A stretch of 64,000 nt of DNA from Ligula intestinalis (GCA_036362985.1 JAYGXS010000007.1:10293466-10357465); one strand, 5' to 3'; counted from the stretch's first letter, positions 33,221 to 44,340 are shown. The notes: generated by a model not told the origin, from the sequence alone. Numbers and translations are program-made.

Positions 33221-35362
33221 GAATATGCTTCAAACACCAATCAACCGAGAAATACGGAGGTTCGGTAAGACTACTGGCGCGGAAATTACACCGCAATGAG
33301 GATTGAACTAGCAGCAATAAATTGGTATGACCCTCTAACCGGTAGTTCGGATGCCGACTGGAACACTGTCAGGGATCTTATGAGCGAAGTTATGCATCGA
33401 AACTGTCCGCTGAAAAACGTACAAAGACGAGCAGGCCCCCTGGTTAACGCAAGGTCTGAAGAGCCAAATAAACCGCAAGAACAAACTCTGGAGAAGGTAT
33501 GCATCAACACGCCCGCCTTCAAACTACGAAGAATTCCGCCAAAAGCAGAACGAGGTTAGATCAAACATTCGAAAAGCGCAGAAAGACTACGAAGCGAAAA
33601 TTATCGAGCAGGCCGTAACGAAGCCAAAGGTGCTCTACAGTTACATCAACAGCAGGCTAAAAAAAAGACGCAGTTGCAGTACTAAAAGGTGAAAATGATG
33701 AGGAAATTATTGACAATCTCGAAAAAGCAGAACACCTTAGCAAGTTTTTTGCATCTGCTTTCACTGAGGAACTGTATTTTAATCTGACAGACTTCCATGC
33801 AGAGAATAATGGCAGAATCATGGAGGACCTCCGTTTCACAGAAGATGCAAGGAATGAACTTCTTGCGCTTAATGAAGCTAAGTCTTCGGGTCCAGACAAA
33901 ATACCAGCAAAGGTACTGCAAGAGTTGGCTTCGGAACTTTCCAGACCACTTACGCACATTTTTAAGTTGTCCTTTGATCGAAGCCTCCTCCCATCCGATT
34001 GGAAAGTTGCGAACATATACCATATTCATAAGGGTGGATCCAGAACCAGCCTAACTTGCATCTTTTGTAAAGTTATGGAAAGGATCATCAAAAAGGCCAC
34101 TATGAAGTTCCTCGAAGAAAAAGGCTTCTTTGATGGTGCCTTAACACGGGTTTCGATGAAACCACTCCTGCCTGACCAATATGCTTTATTCCATGGAGCA
34201 GTGATCCAAGTCATTAGCCGAAAATACCCCCGTAGATGTTGTTTACATAGACTTCAAAAAAAGCCTTCGATAGTGTCCCTCACCAACGGCTACTCTACAA
34301 GGTTGGCGAATCCGGGATAAGGGGCAATTTACTAAATTGGGTAGGAGATTTTCTCATAGGCCGATTGCAGTCCGTGTGCGTCGGAAACGAAAAATCCTCT
34401 TCAGTGCCAGTTGCGAGTGGACTGCCTCAGGGCTTCGTTCTTGGGCTACTATTGTTCCCAATATACGTCAACTACTGTAGGCATGGACTGGTCAGTAATG
34501 GAGTCTTGTTTGCAGATGATATTAAGATATGGCAACCCATCAGAAACGCTTATGATGAACAAACTCTGCAAGAAGAACTTGACCGCCTAGGTGAATGGTC
34601 CAAAATGGTTAATGCGGTTTAACTTTGAGAAGTGTGTCACATTGCGACTCAAGACGAAGAAAGTGAGCGCAACGGATGACTCCCACAACTACGTACTCGA
34701 TGGAAGGTGTCTGTCGAACGTCAATGGCTATTGTACCATCCCTGAAGCCGTCTTTACAGTGTGCTAGGGCTGGCAAGAGGGCAAACAGTGTTCTGTTTGC
34801 CATTAAGCGAACTTTTGTCGACATAGACAAAAAACTATTTGGCAAAATCTATGGAACATTTATTCGCTTACATCTGGAGTACGGCGTTCAGGCGTGGTGA
34901 CCATGGACGCACAAAGATAACCAGATGCTGGAAAGAATTCAGCGAAGGGCAACGAAAATTGTGAAGGGCCTAAAGTTTTCATCTTACGAATGTAGACTAG
35001 AAGCACCTCAAGTTTTCCCTTGAGTATAGACAAATCCACAGCGACCTCATACAGACGTACCGCATCGTGAGGAATTGGGAGTGTGCCCTGAAGTTTGATG
35101 ACTTCTTCGCCTTCGCCACTTTAACGAACCTCCGTGGGAATTCCTTCAAACTGCGGGGAACCCTATCCCATCTAGAGGTCAGCAAGCAGTCGTTCTCACA
35201 ACGAGTCATCGGTGTCTGGAACGGACTGCCCGAGGAGGTCGTAATGGCGAAGTCCACAGATGCGTTTAAACGGAAACTGGATGAACATCTACTTAACACT
35301 TACCGCTCATATGTACAAGAAATCAGGAATAATTTAAGCCCCGGAAATACCTATAGATAAAA
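33221..35362 (+). pseudogene. CR1-like LINE, linker and reverse transcriptase
   Basis: Broken over at least five frames. The linker (33296-33780) is followed by SSGPDKIPAKVLQELASELS and DWKVANIYHIHKGGSRT at 33880-34050, where the usual NYRPVSL block is shortened to SLTCIFCKVMERI. Then come KKAFDSVPHQRLLY (about 34255), ASGLPQGFVLGL (34420) and VLFADDIKIW (34505, the catalytic FADD). The C-terminus (34676-35360) ends FSQRVIGVWNGLPEEVVMAK and DAFKRKLDEHL, usual for this clade. With 31980-33220 it forms one nearly full-length element, inactive by frameshifts. Confidence 0.88.
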
Positions 35363-35597
35363 CTTTACATATGTTTATGCTACTCACTATTTTACAGAAA
35401 CACATTTTATTTTGGATATATGTACACAAGAGACTACTCTGACTGCTCACAAACACACGTTTAAATTTGTACCTGCATATATGTTACTCACTGTTTACAG
35501 TGACACATTTTATGTTGGATATTTCATGCATACTGTTTTCAATAGGGTCGTCAAAGGCATTGCCTACTGTCCTAAATATACTTAACTATACTGAACT

Positions 35598-35616
35598 CTA
35601 TATATATATATATATA
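35598..35616. repeat. TA microsatellite
   Basis: About nine TA units, directly before the first arm of the inverted-repeat element. Confidence 0.8.
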
Positions 35617-35735
35617 GCAGTAAGGGGGGGTATGACAGCATTTGGGGGTTACTTGATGCAGAACTGTTTCGGGCTTATTAGCCTTCATCAGCCAAGCATA
35701 ACCCTGAACACCAGCTGGTCGGACAGCACAAACAA

Positions 35736-35950
35736 ACAGGTGGTCACCCGTTGGGGAACTTTGACCAACACATGAACTTTGTTTAGTTCGGAAGTCTGTT
35801 CGATCGGTGTTCGCACATTTCTGAGTGAATATATACCCGATCAGCAGTGACAGCAAATGGCAGGTGGCGAGGCGCTGATGAACTGTGGTTCGATGAAGTG
35901 CTTATGACCCATCTGATAGACACCAGTGGTAGACCAACTGCGCCGTCTGT
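35736..35950 (+). repeat. Repeat family F, copy 1
   Basis: Matches 38225-38445: GTGGTCACCCGTTGGGGA, TTCGATCGGTGTT, ACATTTCTGAGTGAATATA, GACAGCAAA.GGCAGGTGGCG and GATAGACACCAGTGGT. Confidence 0.7.
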
Positions 35951-35996
35951 GAGTGCGTTTGTTTATGTTGTCTGACCAGCTGGTGTTCAGGGTTAT

Positions 35997-36043
35997 GCTT
36001 GGCTGATGAAGGCTAATAAGCCCGAAACAGTTCTGTATCAAGT
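35997..36043 (+). ncRNA. Hammerhead-like ribozyme motif, intact core
   Basis: Stem I would be GCTTGG (35997-36002) with TCAAGT (36038-36043), four Watson-Crick and two G-U pairs. The core is CTGATGA (36003-36009). Stem II is GGCT-AATA-AGCC with an A-C mismatch at its base, then GAAA (36024-36027). Stem III is ACAG-TT-CTGT, then A as the cleavage base. The element's other arm has the same core on the minus strand at about 35655-35705 but carries TGC instead of TGT at the stem III closing base. Confidence 0.5.
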
Positions 36044-36689
36044 TACTCCCAAATGCTGTCATACCGCCCTTACTGCTATTATGCTTTCTCACCCAGAATA
36101 AGAGGGGCCTCCATTTAGAATTCTAGGGCCTACTCGGACACAGGCTCATCTGCAAAGGAGATATCCATTGGCCTCTCGCAAGCCAATCACACTGCCCGAT
36201 CGGCAATAACCGTCAAAAATGCGCTAACAGCTTCCAAGCAGACAAACCGCTCGGGATAACCGCACAACTGCCATCAAATGGCAAATCTGCAAACACCTGC
36301 TGATCTGTGCCTCCCACACGGTGGAGGAACGACGTACTAGACACAACCAGTGAAAGGAAAATACCCGAGTGTACTAAACATGCATCTCGGGCGAAAAGGA
36401 GGACGACCTTATATGCTTATTACAAAATATTGCATGGTTGTTTTCTCATCCAGCTAATCTAATTTCTAGAGCAAGATGTGCCCCTACTGAACAGAAGTTA
36501 CGCCGAGCTAGCTATCTGGGGGTTAACCACATTCAAACAAGACCATTGCTACAAGGGTGGTTCCATTGGCCTTACATATGGAAAACCAAACAAGCACGTT
36601 CAACGTGTTCAAGGAGTCTAGGGGCCTTTAAGTGGGCGCACTTGCTCACCTACAAATCTGGCAGTAATTGGCCATTCAAAACCCAATCA

Positions 36690-37745
36690 GGGCGCTCGAT
36701 CGACGTAAACGAGCAACATCCACTTCGTTCTGATAAGCAGCACGGATTCCGCAGGGGAAGGTCCTGATTGACCAATCTGCTCTAGTGTCTAGAACAATGA
36801 ACCCGAGCGATCGATGAAGGGAATACGGTGCATACAGTCTTTGTTAACTTCAAGAAGGCGTTTGACACGGTGCCTCATCAACGTCTTTTATACAAGCTCA
36901 GCCGCATAGGGGTAAGGGGAAACCTTTTGCAGTGGATCGCAAACTTCTTGACTGGTCGTATCCAGACCGTATGCATTGGCGAACAGCGGTCGGCGGAGGT
37001 AGCAGTTGAGAGTGGGGTTCTACAGGGATCTGTTCTTGGCCCTATTCTCTTCCTTATATATATTGATGACTGCATAAGCGGACTAGACTGCGAACTCGCA
37101 ATGTTTGCTGATGACATAAAACTTTGGAAGGTCATACGCAACCAAGACGATGAATTAAACCTCCGGGCAAATTTGCATAGATTGAAGCAATGGTCGACCC
37201 TTTGGCTCATGCCATTCAATGTGGCCAAATGCAACCTAATGCGCTTTGGTAGAACCAGCACTACGCCTCGGAGGGTGTATTACCTGAATCACACGCCACT
37301 ACCAGGGGTAGAGGCTCAGAAAGACCTGGGGGTGTTGGTCACGCCTTCAATGAAGCCGTCACTTCACGTCCTGAAAGTGGCCAAATCCGCAATGTCGAGC
37401 TTGTATCTAATCAAGTGCGCCTTTGCTAAGTTTGACAAAGTTGTATTTGGCAAGGTATTTGGCAAGTTCGTAAGACCTCAACTGGAATTTGCCATCCAAG
37501 CCTGGAGATCTTGGACAACCAAAGACAAAAAAACCTCGAAAGGGTACAAAGACACGCAACAAAAATTAGTACGAGGCCAATGGAACCTCCCTTATGAGAC
37601 CCGATTGGTAAATCTTGACTTGTTTCCTCTGGATTACAGGCAGCTACGTGGGGACCTTATCCACGCATTTCGCATGATGCGTGGTCAGGATTGCTGCCTC
37701 CAAACAAATGACTTCTTTGAGCGGGCCACCACCTCTAGGCTGTGA
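36690..37745 (+). pseudogene. CR1-like LINE reverse transcriptase, 5'-truncated
   Basis: The long frame 36828-37745 (305 codons) has VNFKKAFDTVPHQRLLYKLS, GVLQGSVLGPILFLIYIDD, LAMFADDIKLW (catalytic FADD near 37105) and LGVLVTPSMKPSLHVLKVAK, then a C-terminus with VRPQLEFAIQAW. Just upstream, KQHGFRRGRS at 36736 is the preceding block, separated by a stop codon. The endonuclease and the fingers are missing. This is the best-preserved reverse transcriptase of the window. It differs from the element at 31980-35362. Confidence 0.88.
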
Positions 37746-37778
37746 GGACACCCTCTCAAATTACGTGTGACTGGGGCG

Positions 37779-38180
37779 ATCAGAAATTAATTTCTCCGGA
37801 GATTACAAACCTGAAATTTCTAAACCGGTATATCAACCAGAAAGCAGATAGGGAAAGCAGGGAACCCACTGATGAGCCAGACCCCTAGCAGCTGTGTCAA
37901 GCAGCGGTGAAATACCGGCAAAACACGTGTCTGGGCCTTTTAGCAAGTACCTAGCCTGTTAGTATGGTAAGTTACAATGTCAATTTATACTACTGAAGAC
38001 TTTCCTGTGGCAGCAGGTGTATATTTCATTGGGGTTGACGGGTTTCAACACAAATATACACTTACAATTTCGGTCTACGCGTATAGACCTTATATATACT
38101 GATATATACCGCGATCAGAAATTAATTTCTCCGGAGATTAAAAACCTGAAATTTCTAAACCGGTATATCAACCAGAAACC
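37779..38180 (+). repeat. Direct repeat after the second LINE
   Basis: 37779-37842 and 38108-38172 share CGATCAGAAATTAATTTCTC, CGGAGATTA and CTGAAATTTCTAAACCGGTA almost without change, 329 bp apart. 37850-37945 also resembles 55580-55660 and, in part, 61205-61240 (CGTGTCTGGGC), so this is a dispersed 3' tail. Confidence 0.65.
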
Positions 38181-38224
38181 AATGGTCGAACACAAACACT
38201 GGTATTATGAGTTGGCCGGAATCG

Positions 38225-38444
38225 GCCTGGCAGGTGGTCACCCGTTGGGGACCTCTGACAACCACAGGAACAATGTTTAGTTCAGAATCCTATTCGATCG
38301 GTGTTTATACATTTCTGAGTGAATATACACGCGATCAACAGTGACAGCAAACGGCAGGTGGCGAGGCAAATATGAAATGCGGTTCCAGGAAATGCTTTTG
38401 ACCCATTTGATAGACACCAGTGGTTGACCAACTGAACACGCCTG
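38225..38444 (+). repeat. Repeat family F, copy 2
   Basis: Counterpart of 35736-35950, here without the flanking inverted arms and joined directly to the 310-bp tandem array. Confidence 0.7.
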
Positions 38445-39955
38445 ATATATGGAAAAAGGACCTTCAGTCATTGCGTTAGTCACGCAACCCATAGGAATGC
38501 ACAAACACTCGAATTCGGGTATGGCTGGATCATGACGGCTAATAGGCCAGATATGGCCATTCCGGTCTCCCTTTGCTTTGTCGGATACACTTCTTCATCA
38601 TATCACCTTTGTCACTATGTGACGGTCATTGAGGGTTTGCGTTGCGAGCTCCTTGGCAGAGCGGAACTTAATTGTTCCTTGACTGGATCGGTGAAAAATC
38701 TGCATTCGTTCGTCATATTCTCTATCACAACCGACAAACAGGGGACCCGTGGAACAGATGCATTTTATCTAACGCAATGACCGAAGGCTTCGGGTTCAAA
38801 TCTTACAGGTGCCAACCATAGAGATTGGGTATGACTGGATGCTGACGGCTAATAAGCCAGAAATGGACATTTCGGTCTCTGTTTGCTTTTCGAGTCCACT
38901 TTTTCTTCAAATTACCTTGGTCACTATGTGACGGTCATTGAGGGTTTGCGTTGCGAGCTCCTTGGCAAAGCGGAACTTAATTGTTCCTTGACTAGAGCGG
39001 TGAAACTTCAACAATCATTCATCACAATCTCGATCACAACCGACAAAGCAGGGGACCCGTGGACTAGAGGTAGCGTCTCTAACGCAATGAACGAAGGTCG
39101 CGGGTTCAAATCTCGGGATAAGCAACACTCGAGATTGGGTATGACTGGCTGCTGACGGCTAATAAGCCAGAAATGGACATTTCGGTTTTTGTTTGCTTTG
39201 TCGGATCCACTTTTTCATCAAATTACCTTGGTCACTATGTGATGGTATTTGGGGGTTTGCGTTGTAGGCTCCTTGGCAAAGCGGAACTTAATTGTTCCTT
39301 GACTAGAGCGGTGAAACTTCAACAATCATTCATCACAATCTCGACCACAACCGACAAAGCTGGGAACCCGTGGACTAGAGGCTGCGTCTCTCACTCAATG
39401 ACTGAAGGTACCGGGTGCAAATATCGGGGGTGCAAACCCTTAAGATTGGGTATGAGTGGCTGATGACGGCTAATAAGCCAGAAATGGCCATTCCGGTGTC
39501 CCGTTGCTTTGTCGGATACACTTCTTCCTCATATCACCTCTGTCACTATGTGACCGTCATTGAGGGTTTGCATTGCGAGTTCCTTGGCAAAGTGAAACTT
39601 AATTGTTCCCTGACGTGCTCGGTGAAACACCTGCATTCATTCATCATATTCCCGATCATAACCGACAATACAATGGACTCGTGGACTAGAGGCAGCGTCT
39701 CTAACGCAATGACCGAAGGTCCCGGGTTAAAATCTCAGGGCTGCAATCCCTCGAGATTGGCTATGACTGGCTGTTGACAGCCCATAAGCCAGAAATGGCC
39801 AATCCGGTCTCCCTGGGTTTTTGTCGGATCCACTTCTTCATCATATCACCTTTGTCACTAAGTGACGGTCATTGGGGGTTTGCGTTTCATGCTCCTTGGC
39901 AAAGGGGAACATAATTGTTCCTTGACTAGATCGGTGAAACACTTGCATTCGTTCG
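38445..39955 (+). repeat. Tandem array of about 310-bp SINE units with hammerhead-like motifs
   Basis: The word GACGGCTAATA (or its variant) occurs at 38534, 38844, 39154, 39465 and 39776: spacings 310, 310, 311 and 311. Each unit has a B-box-like GGTTCAAATC and an A-box-like TGGACTAGAGG ahead of the ribozyme-like stretch, then a shared body (TTGTCGGATACACTTCTTC, GTCACTATGTGACGGTCATT, GAACTTAATTGTTCCTTGAC). The final unit is cut at about 39955, where LTR-like DNA starts. All units keep one stop-free frame of about 75 codons, but 310 is not a multiple of three. Confidence 0.85.
39454..39498 (+). ncRNA. Hammerhead-like motif of array unit 4, intact core
   Basis: Core CTGATGA (39460-39466), stem II GGCT-AATA-AGCC (39468-39479), GAAA (39481-39484), stem III as the self-complementary ATGGCCAT (39484-39491), cleavage base T (39492), stem I GAGTGG with CCGGTG (two of six pairs lost). 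There is a C-A mismatch at the base of stem II. The other four units have one or more core changes: ATCATGA and GATA; ATGCTGA; CTGCTGA; CTGTTGA. Confidence 0.45.
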
Positions 39956-40145
39956 GCGCCGCGCCCTCACGACCGAACGCCATGCCGGACCGAGTGCCAA
40001 CTTCCTCCCAACCCTTGTGTACACAATAAACTGTTCCGTACAATCTCGCCTTCCCACCGTCTCCTCTCTTCACCTAAAGGAACCACGGGCCTTGAAGATC
40101 GTAGCAGTTAGGGTTAACCTTCGTATTCTTAAGACCTCTCAATAG
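39956..40145 (+). repeat. LTR-like family A, 3' part
   Basis: Reads in the presumed transcription sense: TGTACACAATAAACTGTTCC (AATAAA poly(A)-type signal at about 40026), AAGGAACCACGGGCC, GGGTTAACCTTCG and ending CTCTCAATA. Its 5' part is missing at the junction with the SINE array. Confidence 0.6.
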
Positions 40146-40510
40146 GTTTGCCCGACCGTTCTTCCCGAAGCCAGCAGGCGAGTGGAAGAGAAGGCACCCG
40201 ACCACACGCACAGCAGTATTAACAATTAGCAAGTCAATCTCACAAAAGGGCTGCCTATATTTATTGATCCACTTGGTGAAATGGAGTAAATGACATGGAC
40301 CAATCAGATCTGAGGAGAAATTGATAGCCAGGGAGCGCGCTCTCATGGCAGCTCACACAGGCGCCCTTCTGTACGATAACTCATATTGGGAATGGAGGAG
40401 ACAGCCGCAGCACAGGTTATCATTCGAGCCAGGTTGCAACCGATGATTTCTGCATGTCTCATTGGCCATTCAGAGGAATGATCGATCAGACTGCTTGAGA
40501 TAAACAGGGT
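40146..40510. other. No recognisable feature
   Basis: Two minus-strand frames of 90 and 66 codons without motifs. Nothing matched. Confidence 0.35.
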
Positions 40511-40830
40511 CAGAAGAAGAAGAAGACTCGATCGCTGGGACAAAATGTTTATTCGCCTGACGTTACGATATCCGTCGCGGATTCGTCATCAGAGACATGA
40601 GTAGCAGAAACAAGTTAAGCATGCAAATAAGTTTGCAGTGTTTATGAGACACAGTCATTACTGCGAGCATACAGCGACAATTAACGTTAATTGCCTTCTT
40701 GCGCGTGGATTGCTTGTTGGACCGCACGCGGGCTCTGACCTGTTGAACTTTCATCACGGGCGGTGAGCTTGGGCGTGATGATTGCTCGGCTGTCAAACTG
40801 TTCGCTAGATGGCCTGGAATTTTAGACGGA
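40511..40830 (-). repeat. Penelope-like element 3' tail
   Basis: Inverse counterpart of 45830-46100. Shared stretches include GGCAATTAACGTTAA, CTCTGATGA, ACGTCAGG.GAATAAA and the terminal GTCTTCTTCTT. The hammerhead-like core reads CTGATGA, an ATCC/GGAT hairpin, then GTAAC, so one core base is changed. Confidence 0.7.
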
Positions 40831-40861
40831 GCAGAATGGGGCGTGACGTTTTTGGAAGGCT

Positions 40862-41262
40862 TATTGCATGGGGCTAAGCAAGGTAAACCCTAGCAACTGC
40901 GATCTTCAGACCATGGTTCCTTAGGAGAGAAGAAAGAAGACTGTGGGAAGGCCAGAGTGTTAGGGATAGTGTATTCTGCAGTGAAGGATAGGAGACTAGA
41001 TGGAAAGAGTTTCGACCCTCGGATGACTGCAGTCCGGCTGCGAAGGCGCCAATTTTGGAGTGACGAGAGCGGCGGGAATCGCCGAGAGGCCGGCGCATGC
41101 TTTTTAAAGGCAGCCAATCACGCGGCTAATGTCAAGACTAGCGGTCGTGGCGCGACCTTGGGATGGGCGAAGGCTGGTGTGGGTACACAGGCCTTGCAGG
41201 TCAAAGGTGTCATACGTCAGCGGCCAACCTTGTGTTTCAAGTGGCTGCTAGGGGCCACTACA
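40862..41262 (-). repeat. LTR-like family A with perfect 4-bp target duplication
   Basis: TATTGCATGGGG to CCACTACA, flanked by GGCT at 40858-40861 and 41263-41266. Contains TAAACCCTAGCAACTGCGAT, GGTTCCTTAGGAGAG and TAGATGGAAAGAG. 401 bp. Confidence 0.75.
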
Positions 41263-41890
41263 GGCTTGTGCCGAAGTTATTTTGCAGCGCTCGAAGGAAG
41301 TCGTATGCCTAGTGCCCATTTAGATCGATACTTCGAACGTTAGGGCCCACGAGACCCGCGACTGCCCCATGACGTGAGCAAACTGGGACCTTGCGAGTGA
41401 AACAGACGCACATTGTATTCCTAAATCAAATGATGGGACACGATCAGATCGAGTGAGGGCATAGGTACACACAGTTTGTGACGAAGGTTAAACGGAGTTG
41501 TCACGTGTGTGCAAAATACTAACGATCCATTTGACTCGCTCGGCCCCAAAGAGGAGTCAAACGTTTCAGGATGAGCGAACTAAGAGCCTCGAAGAGTGAG
41601 ATTATTTACTAATGCAAAAGCCACTTAGCACGATTAGATGAAGCCATCTCTGTCCGAGAGTTTTACGAACGTACGTTGGAGACGAAAAAGCCAAATTGGT
41701 TTATTTCGTTCTACTCGAAGTCGAAAAATTACCATCGTACACCTTAAAACTCACAGTAAGCCCTCGAAACACGAACAGGTGGCATGGTATACGACGAAGA
41801 ATAGGACGATTAATAATAATAACAATAGTAGTAATAAGTGCAGTTCAGTGGATTAAGTTTCTTTTGGGTCTGGCATTTTGAACAAGGACC

Positions 41891-42344
41891 TATAGGAGTT
41901 AAGGTTAAGACGGTTAACCCTAGCAACTACAATCTTCGAGGCCCGGTTCCTTAGTATATGGGAGAAGTCTTGGGAAGGCCAGAGAAGAAGGAAGAGCTTA
42001 TTCTGTACACAATGGAAGGGAGAGTAGATGGAAAGAGCGTTGACTCGCGGAGTAGTGCGTCCGTTTCCTATCCGGGTCGGCTCCGGAGTGATGAGAACAT
42101 CGGGCGTCGCCGGCGCATGCTTTGTTCCGACGGCCAATGAGGCGGATCCAAGTGTCTCCGGCCCCAGCCACCAACTTAAGGTCTTGTGTGAGTGGGCCTG
42201 TGATTGGTTGCATTGCGCGAGATTAATCCGCTGTGTGTCAGTAGATGGCCGTGGCCCTTGAGCGAGAGACAGGCCAGGGGTCGGCCATGACGGTAGCCAT
42301 AGCGTTGGCGTGATGAGGCAACGGTGGCGTTAAGGTCCACTACA
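41891..42344 (-). repeat. LTR-like family A
   Basis: TATAGGAGTTAAGG to CCACTACA, with flanks GACC and GACT (3 of 4). Same signature words, plus TTCTGTACACAATGG. About 630 bp separates it from the previous copy in the same orientation. That interval (41263-41890) has no recognisable coding region, so they are not obviously the two LTRs of one element. Confidence 0.7.
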
Positions 42345-42454
42345 GACTTCGACTACTCATCTACGGAGAAGGGAGATTTTTGTGCCCGCTCAAAAACTGA
42401 CTGCGCGATCCAAACTATCTGCCGTCAGTTGAAAATATTCTAATCCATCGTGAT

Positions 42455-42745
42455 AGTGTCGCAAGTAGTTGTGTCGACAGAAGAAGGGTCCCCCAAATCA
42501 CCTTTAATGAGCTCAAGTAGCTTTACAGTAGCTGCTGCAAGCGCCGCGTAAAATAGCCAGCCACGTAGGAGCAAGAGTTAGGATGTGTCAAGTTTTGGCT
42601 GCGTGATGAGTAATCAATCGTCTGCCGCCAATCAGACGGGGCGGAGATAGCGATTACCTTTGAGCGTACGCGCGTATGAAGCAGCGAGCGAGTCGATAAC
42701 GTGGGAAGGGCCGATAACGCGCGGAGTGGATGGTTAGACATGAGG
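42455..42745 (-). repeat. LTR-like family H, copy 3
   Basis: The inverse matches 55085-55510 and 11965-12265: ACGTGGCTGGCTATTTTAC, GTAAAGCTACTTGAG, GTGATTTGGGGG and GACACAACTACTT. Confidence 0.55.
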
Positions 42746-43104
42746 CAAAGTGAAAGCAGAATGTTGAACTTTGAAGCATGATGCTCCCGAAGAGAACTTG
42801 AAAATGGTTATAGCTGTAAGATTTAATGGCACCATAAATTTCGGGAAAGATTCTCAGTTACAACCACTCATTGTATTAAGGTCCACGAATGAGAAAAACA
42901 CGAAATTGAATATATAAAGAAAGGTCATAGGTCCTGGTTAGACAGAGAAGGAAGGTTAAAACAAAATTGGAGGAGGTAAACAGGGAATTGAGTTGTTGGG
43001 AATACTGGGCTAGGGAATGTGCGAATCTGGGGGCCTGTGGTTACCAATGTAAGGCAAGGTTAACCACATTTTCCTATTGTTTGCAGAGGTCCGGTTTAAA
43101 GCGT

Positions 43105-44121
43105 CTAATATAAGCAGCTTACAGGTAACACAAGATTCGAGATGTTCGTGCTCGAAAAAAAAACATGGAAAGAAGTTATAGGATCTACCGATTGACCCGT
43201 GTCCAGCAAGTGTTCAGTGATAGAGGAACGAGGAGAACGGTTTTCTTGCTTAAATAGCCAGCTAGGTAGATGTTCCTTGGCTCTGGTTGCCAATTGTCTT
43301 TGCGTACGCCCTATTTACTTGCATCCATAAGTGCATATGAATTCGTAAACGCAATTAGAGGTGGCGTGCAAAGGTAAGGCATCCTTGACACAAGCAGTCG
43401 GCAGGGGCTTTGTTGGAGAGCAAAATATGAGTTCTGCGGTGTAATAGGTTCTTTCTATGGTACTGAGCAAGCACCTCTTGATAGTGTTTAGGATGTTATC
43501 CCCCTTGAAGGGCAAGGATACGGATACTGGCTTCTTAGTGGCTAACTTTTAACTCATTTTCGGTCGTAGAGGTTTACTTTATTTGTCTATAAACTGAGGC
43601 TGATATCCACACTTCAGTAAAGTAGCTTTGAGACAACCTAATTCTACGTCCAAAGTATCCACAGAACAGATTTTTCTAGTCATCTGGAAAAGGTTACATA
43701 CTAGGTTGCGTTTCCATTGAATGGGAACAAAACTTAGAAAATGTAAGTACTGATCTTTCCAGGTTTTCTTGTGGAAGACTCTCCGTGAAATGAAGCCATC
43801 TATTTGTCTGGACAAGTGGACTTCAAGGAAGGAAAGTTGGTTATCACGTTCTAGTTCCATAGTAAATTTTATCTTCGGATGTAGCTTGTTCACAGTGGAC
43901 AGCAATTCCTCGGTTTCTTTCAGGTTCTCCACAATCGTAAAAACATCGTCTACATATCGTCTGCAGATTGTTGTGTGGTTCAATTCTGCGAGTACTTCCC
44001 CCCCCCCACAGCTGGCCCAGAATGAGTCAGCACAGCAGGCGGCCACAATATCTCTAAGCGCGTCAGATTGTTTACATAGAAGAAAATGTGCTGAGCCGCC
44101 GAACTCACTCTCTATTTCCAT
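43105..44121 (-). pseudogene. Penelope-like element: reverse transcriptase and endonuclease
   Basis: 44121-43579 translates with ICRRYVDDVFTIVENLKETE (catalytic YVDD at about 43960), KIKFTMELERDNQLSFLEVH and WKDQYLHFLSFVPIQWKRNL, the palm and thumb of a PLE reverse transcriptase. 43515-43315 continues with PFKGDNILNTIKRCL, CVKDALPLHATSNCVYEFIC and YGCK, then a stop where the GIY-YIG core begins. 43293-43105 gives ATRAKEHLPSWLF and SITEHLLDTGQSVD, the endonuclease. It has at least one stop and one frameshift and lacks the N-terminus, so it is a dead copy. The most complete PLE here. Confidence 0.9.
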
Positions 44122-44289
44122 TTTCTGACTTGTCCGAACCGGTTAGTGGACTGGTGCGAAGACCCCCGTCTGCACGGTGATCACATATACACAAACCTAA
44201 GCGCTCTACCAGCACTTTTACAGACGGTTGTAATCACAGGACACTTGGTTGCTTAAACGTTCGCTAACTCTACTCCCTTTATATTATTG

Positions 44290-44340
44290 TACACGCCTGA
44301 TGATGAATTAATCGAAAACGTTCGTTCGCCTATCTTGACT
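44290..44340 (+). ncRNA. Weak hammerhead-like PLE-tail motif
   Basis: CCTGATGATGAATTAATCGA followed by AAACGTTCGTTCGCC. Both core blocks are present and AACGTT could form a minimal stem III, but stems I and II are poor. Confidence 0.25.

Larger units (their letters stand above)
35617..36087. mobile_element. Inverted-repeat element with hammerhead-like cores in both arms
   Basis: 35617-35735 and 35968-36087 are inverted copies of about 120 bp, by eye over 90% alike (for example AGCATAACCCTGAACACCAG and TGACAGCATTTGGG). Each arm contains the CTGATGA-hairpin-GAAA motif. The centre (35736-35950) is a repeat that recurs at 38225-38445 without the arms. No coding frame. Confidence 0.75.

Noticed and set aside
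36878..37261. 127-codon minus-strand frame
   Set aside because: Antisense shadow of the CR1-like reverse transcriptase.
38532..39777. Four homologous open frames of about 80-120 codons in the tandem array
   Set aside because: They arise because each SINE unit happens to lack stops in one frame. The unit length is not a multiple of three, so there is no continuous protein, and there are no coding features.
38445..39955. Regularly spaced repeats as a CRISPR array
   Set aside because: Units are 310 bp and contiguous, without alternating short repeats and unique spacers, and the DNA is eukaryotic.
40862..42344. Two family A copies as the LTRs of one retrotransposon
   Set aside because: Each has its own target duplication (GGCT, and GACC/GACT), and the 630 bp between them lacks coding sequence.
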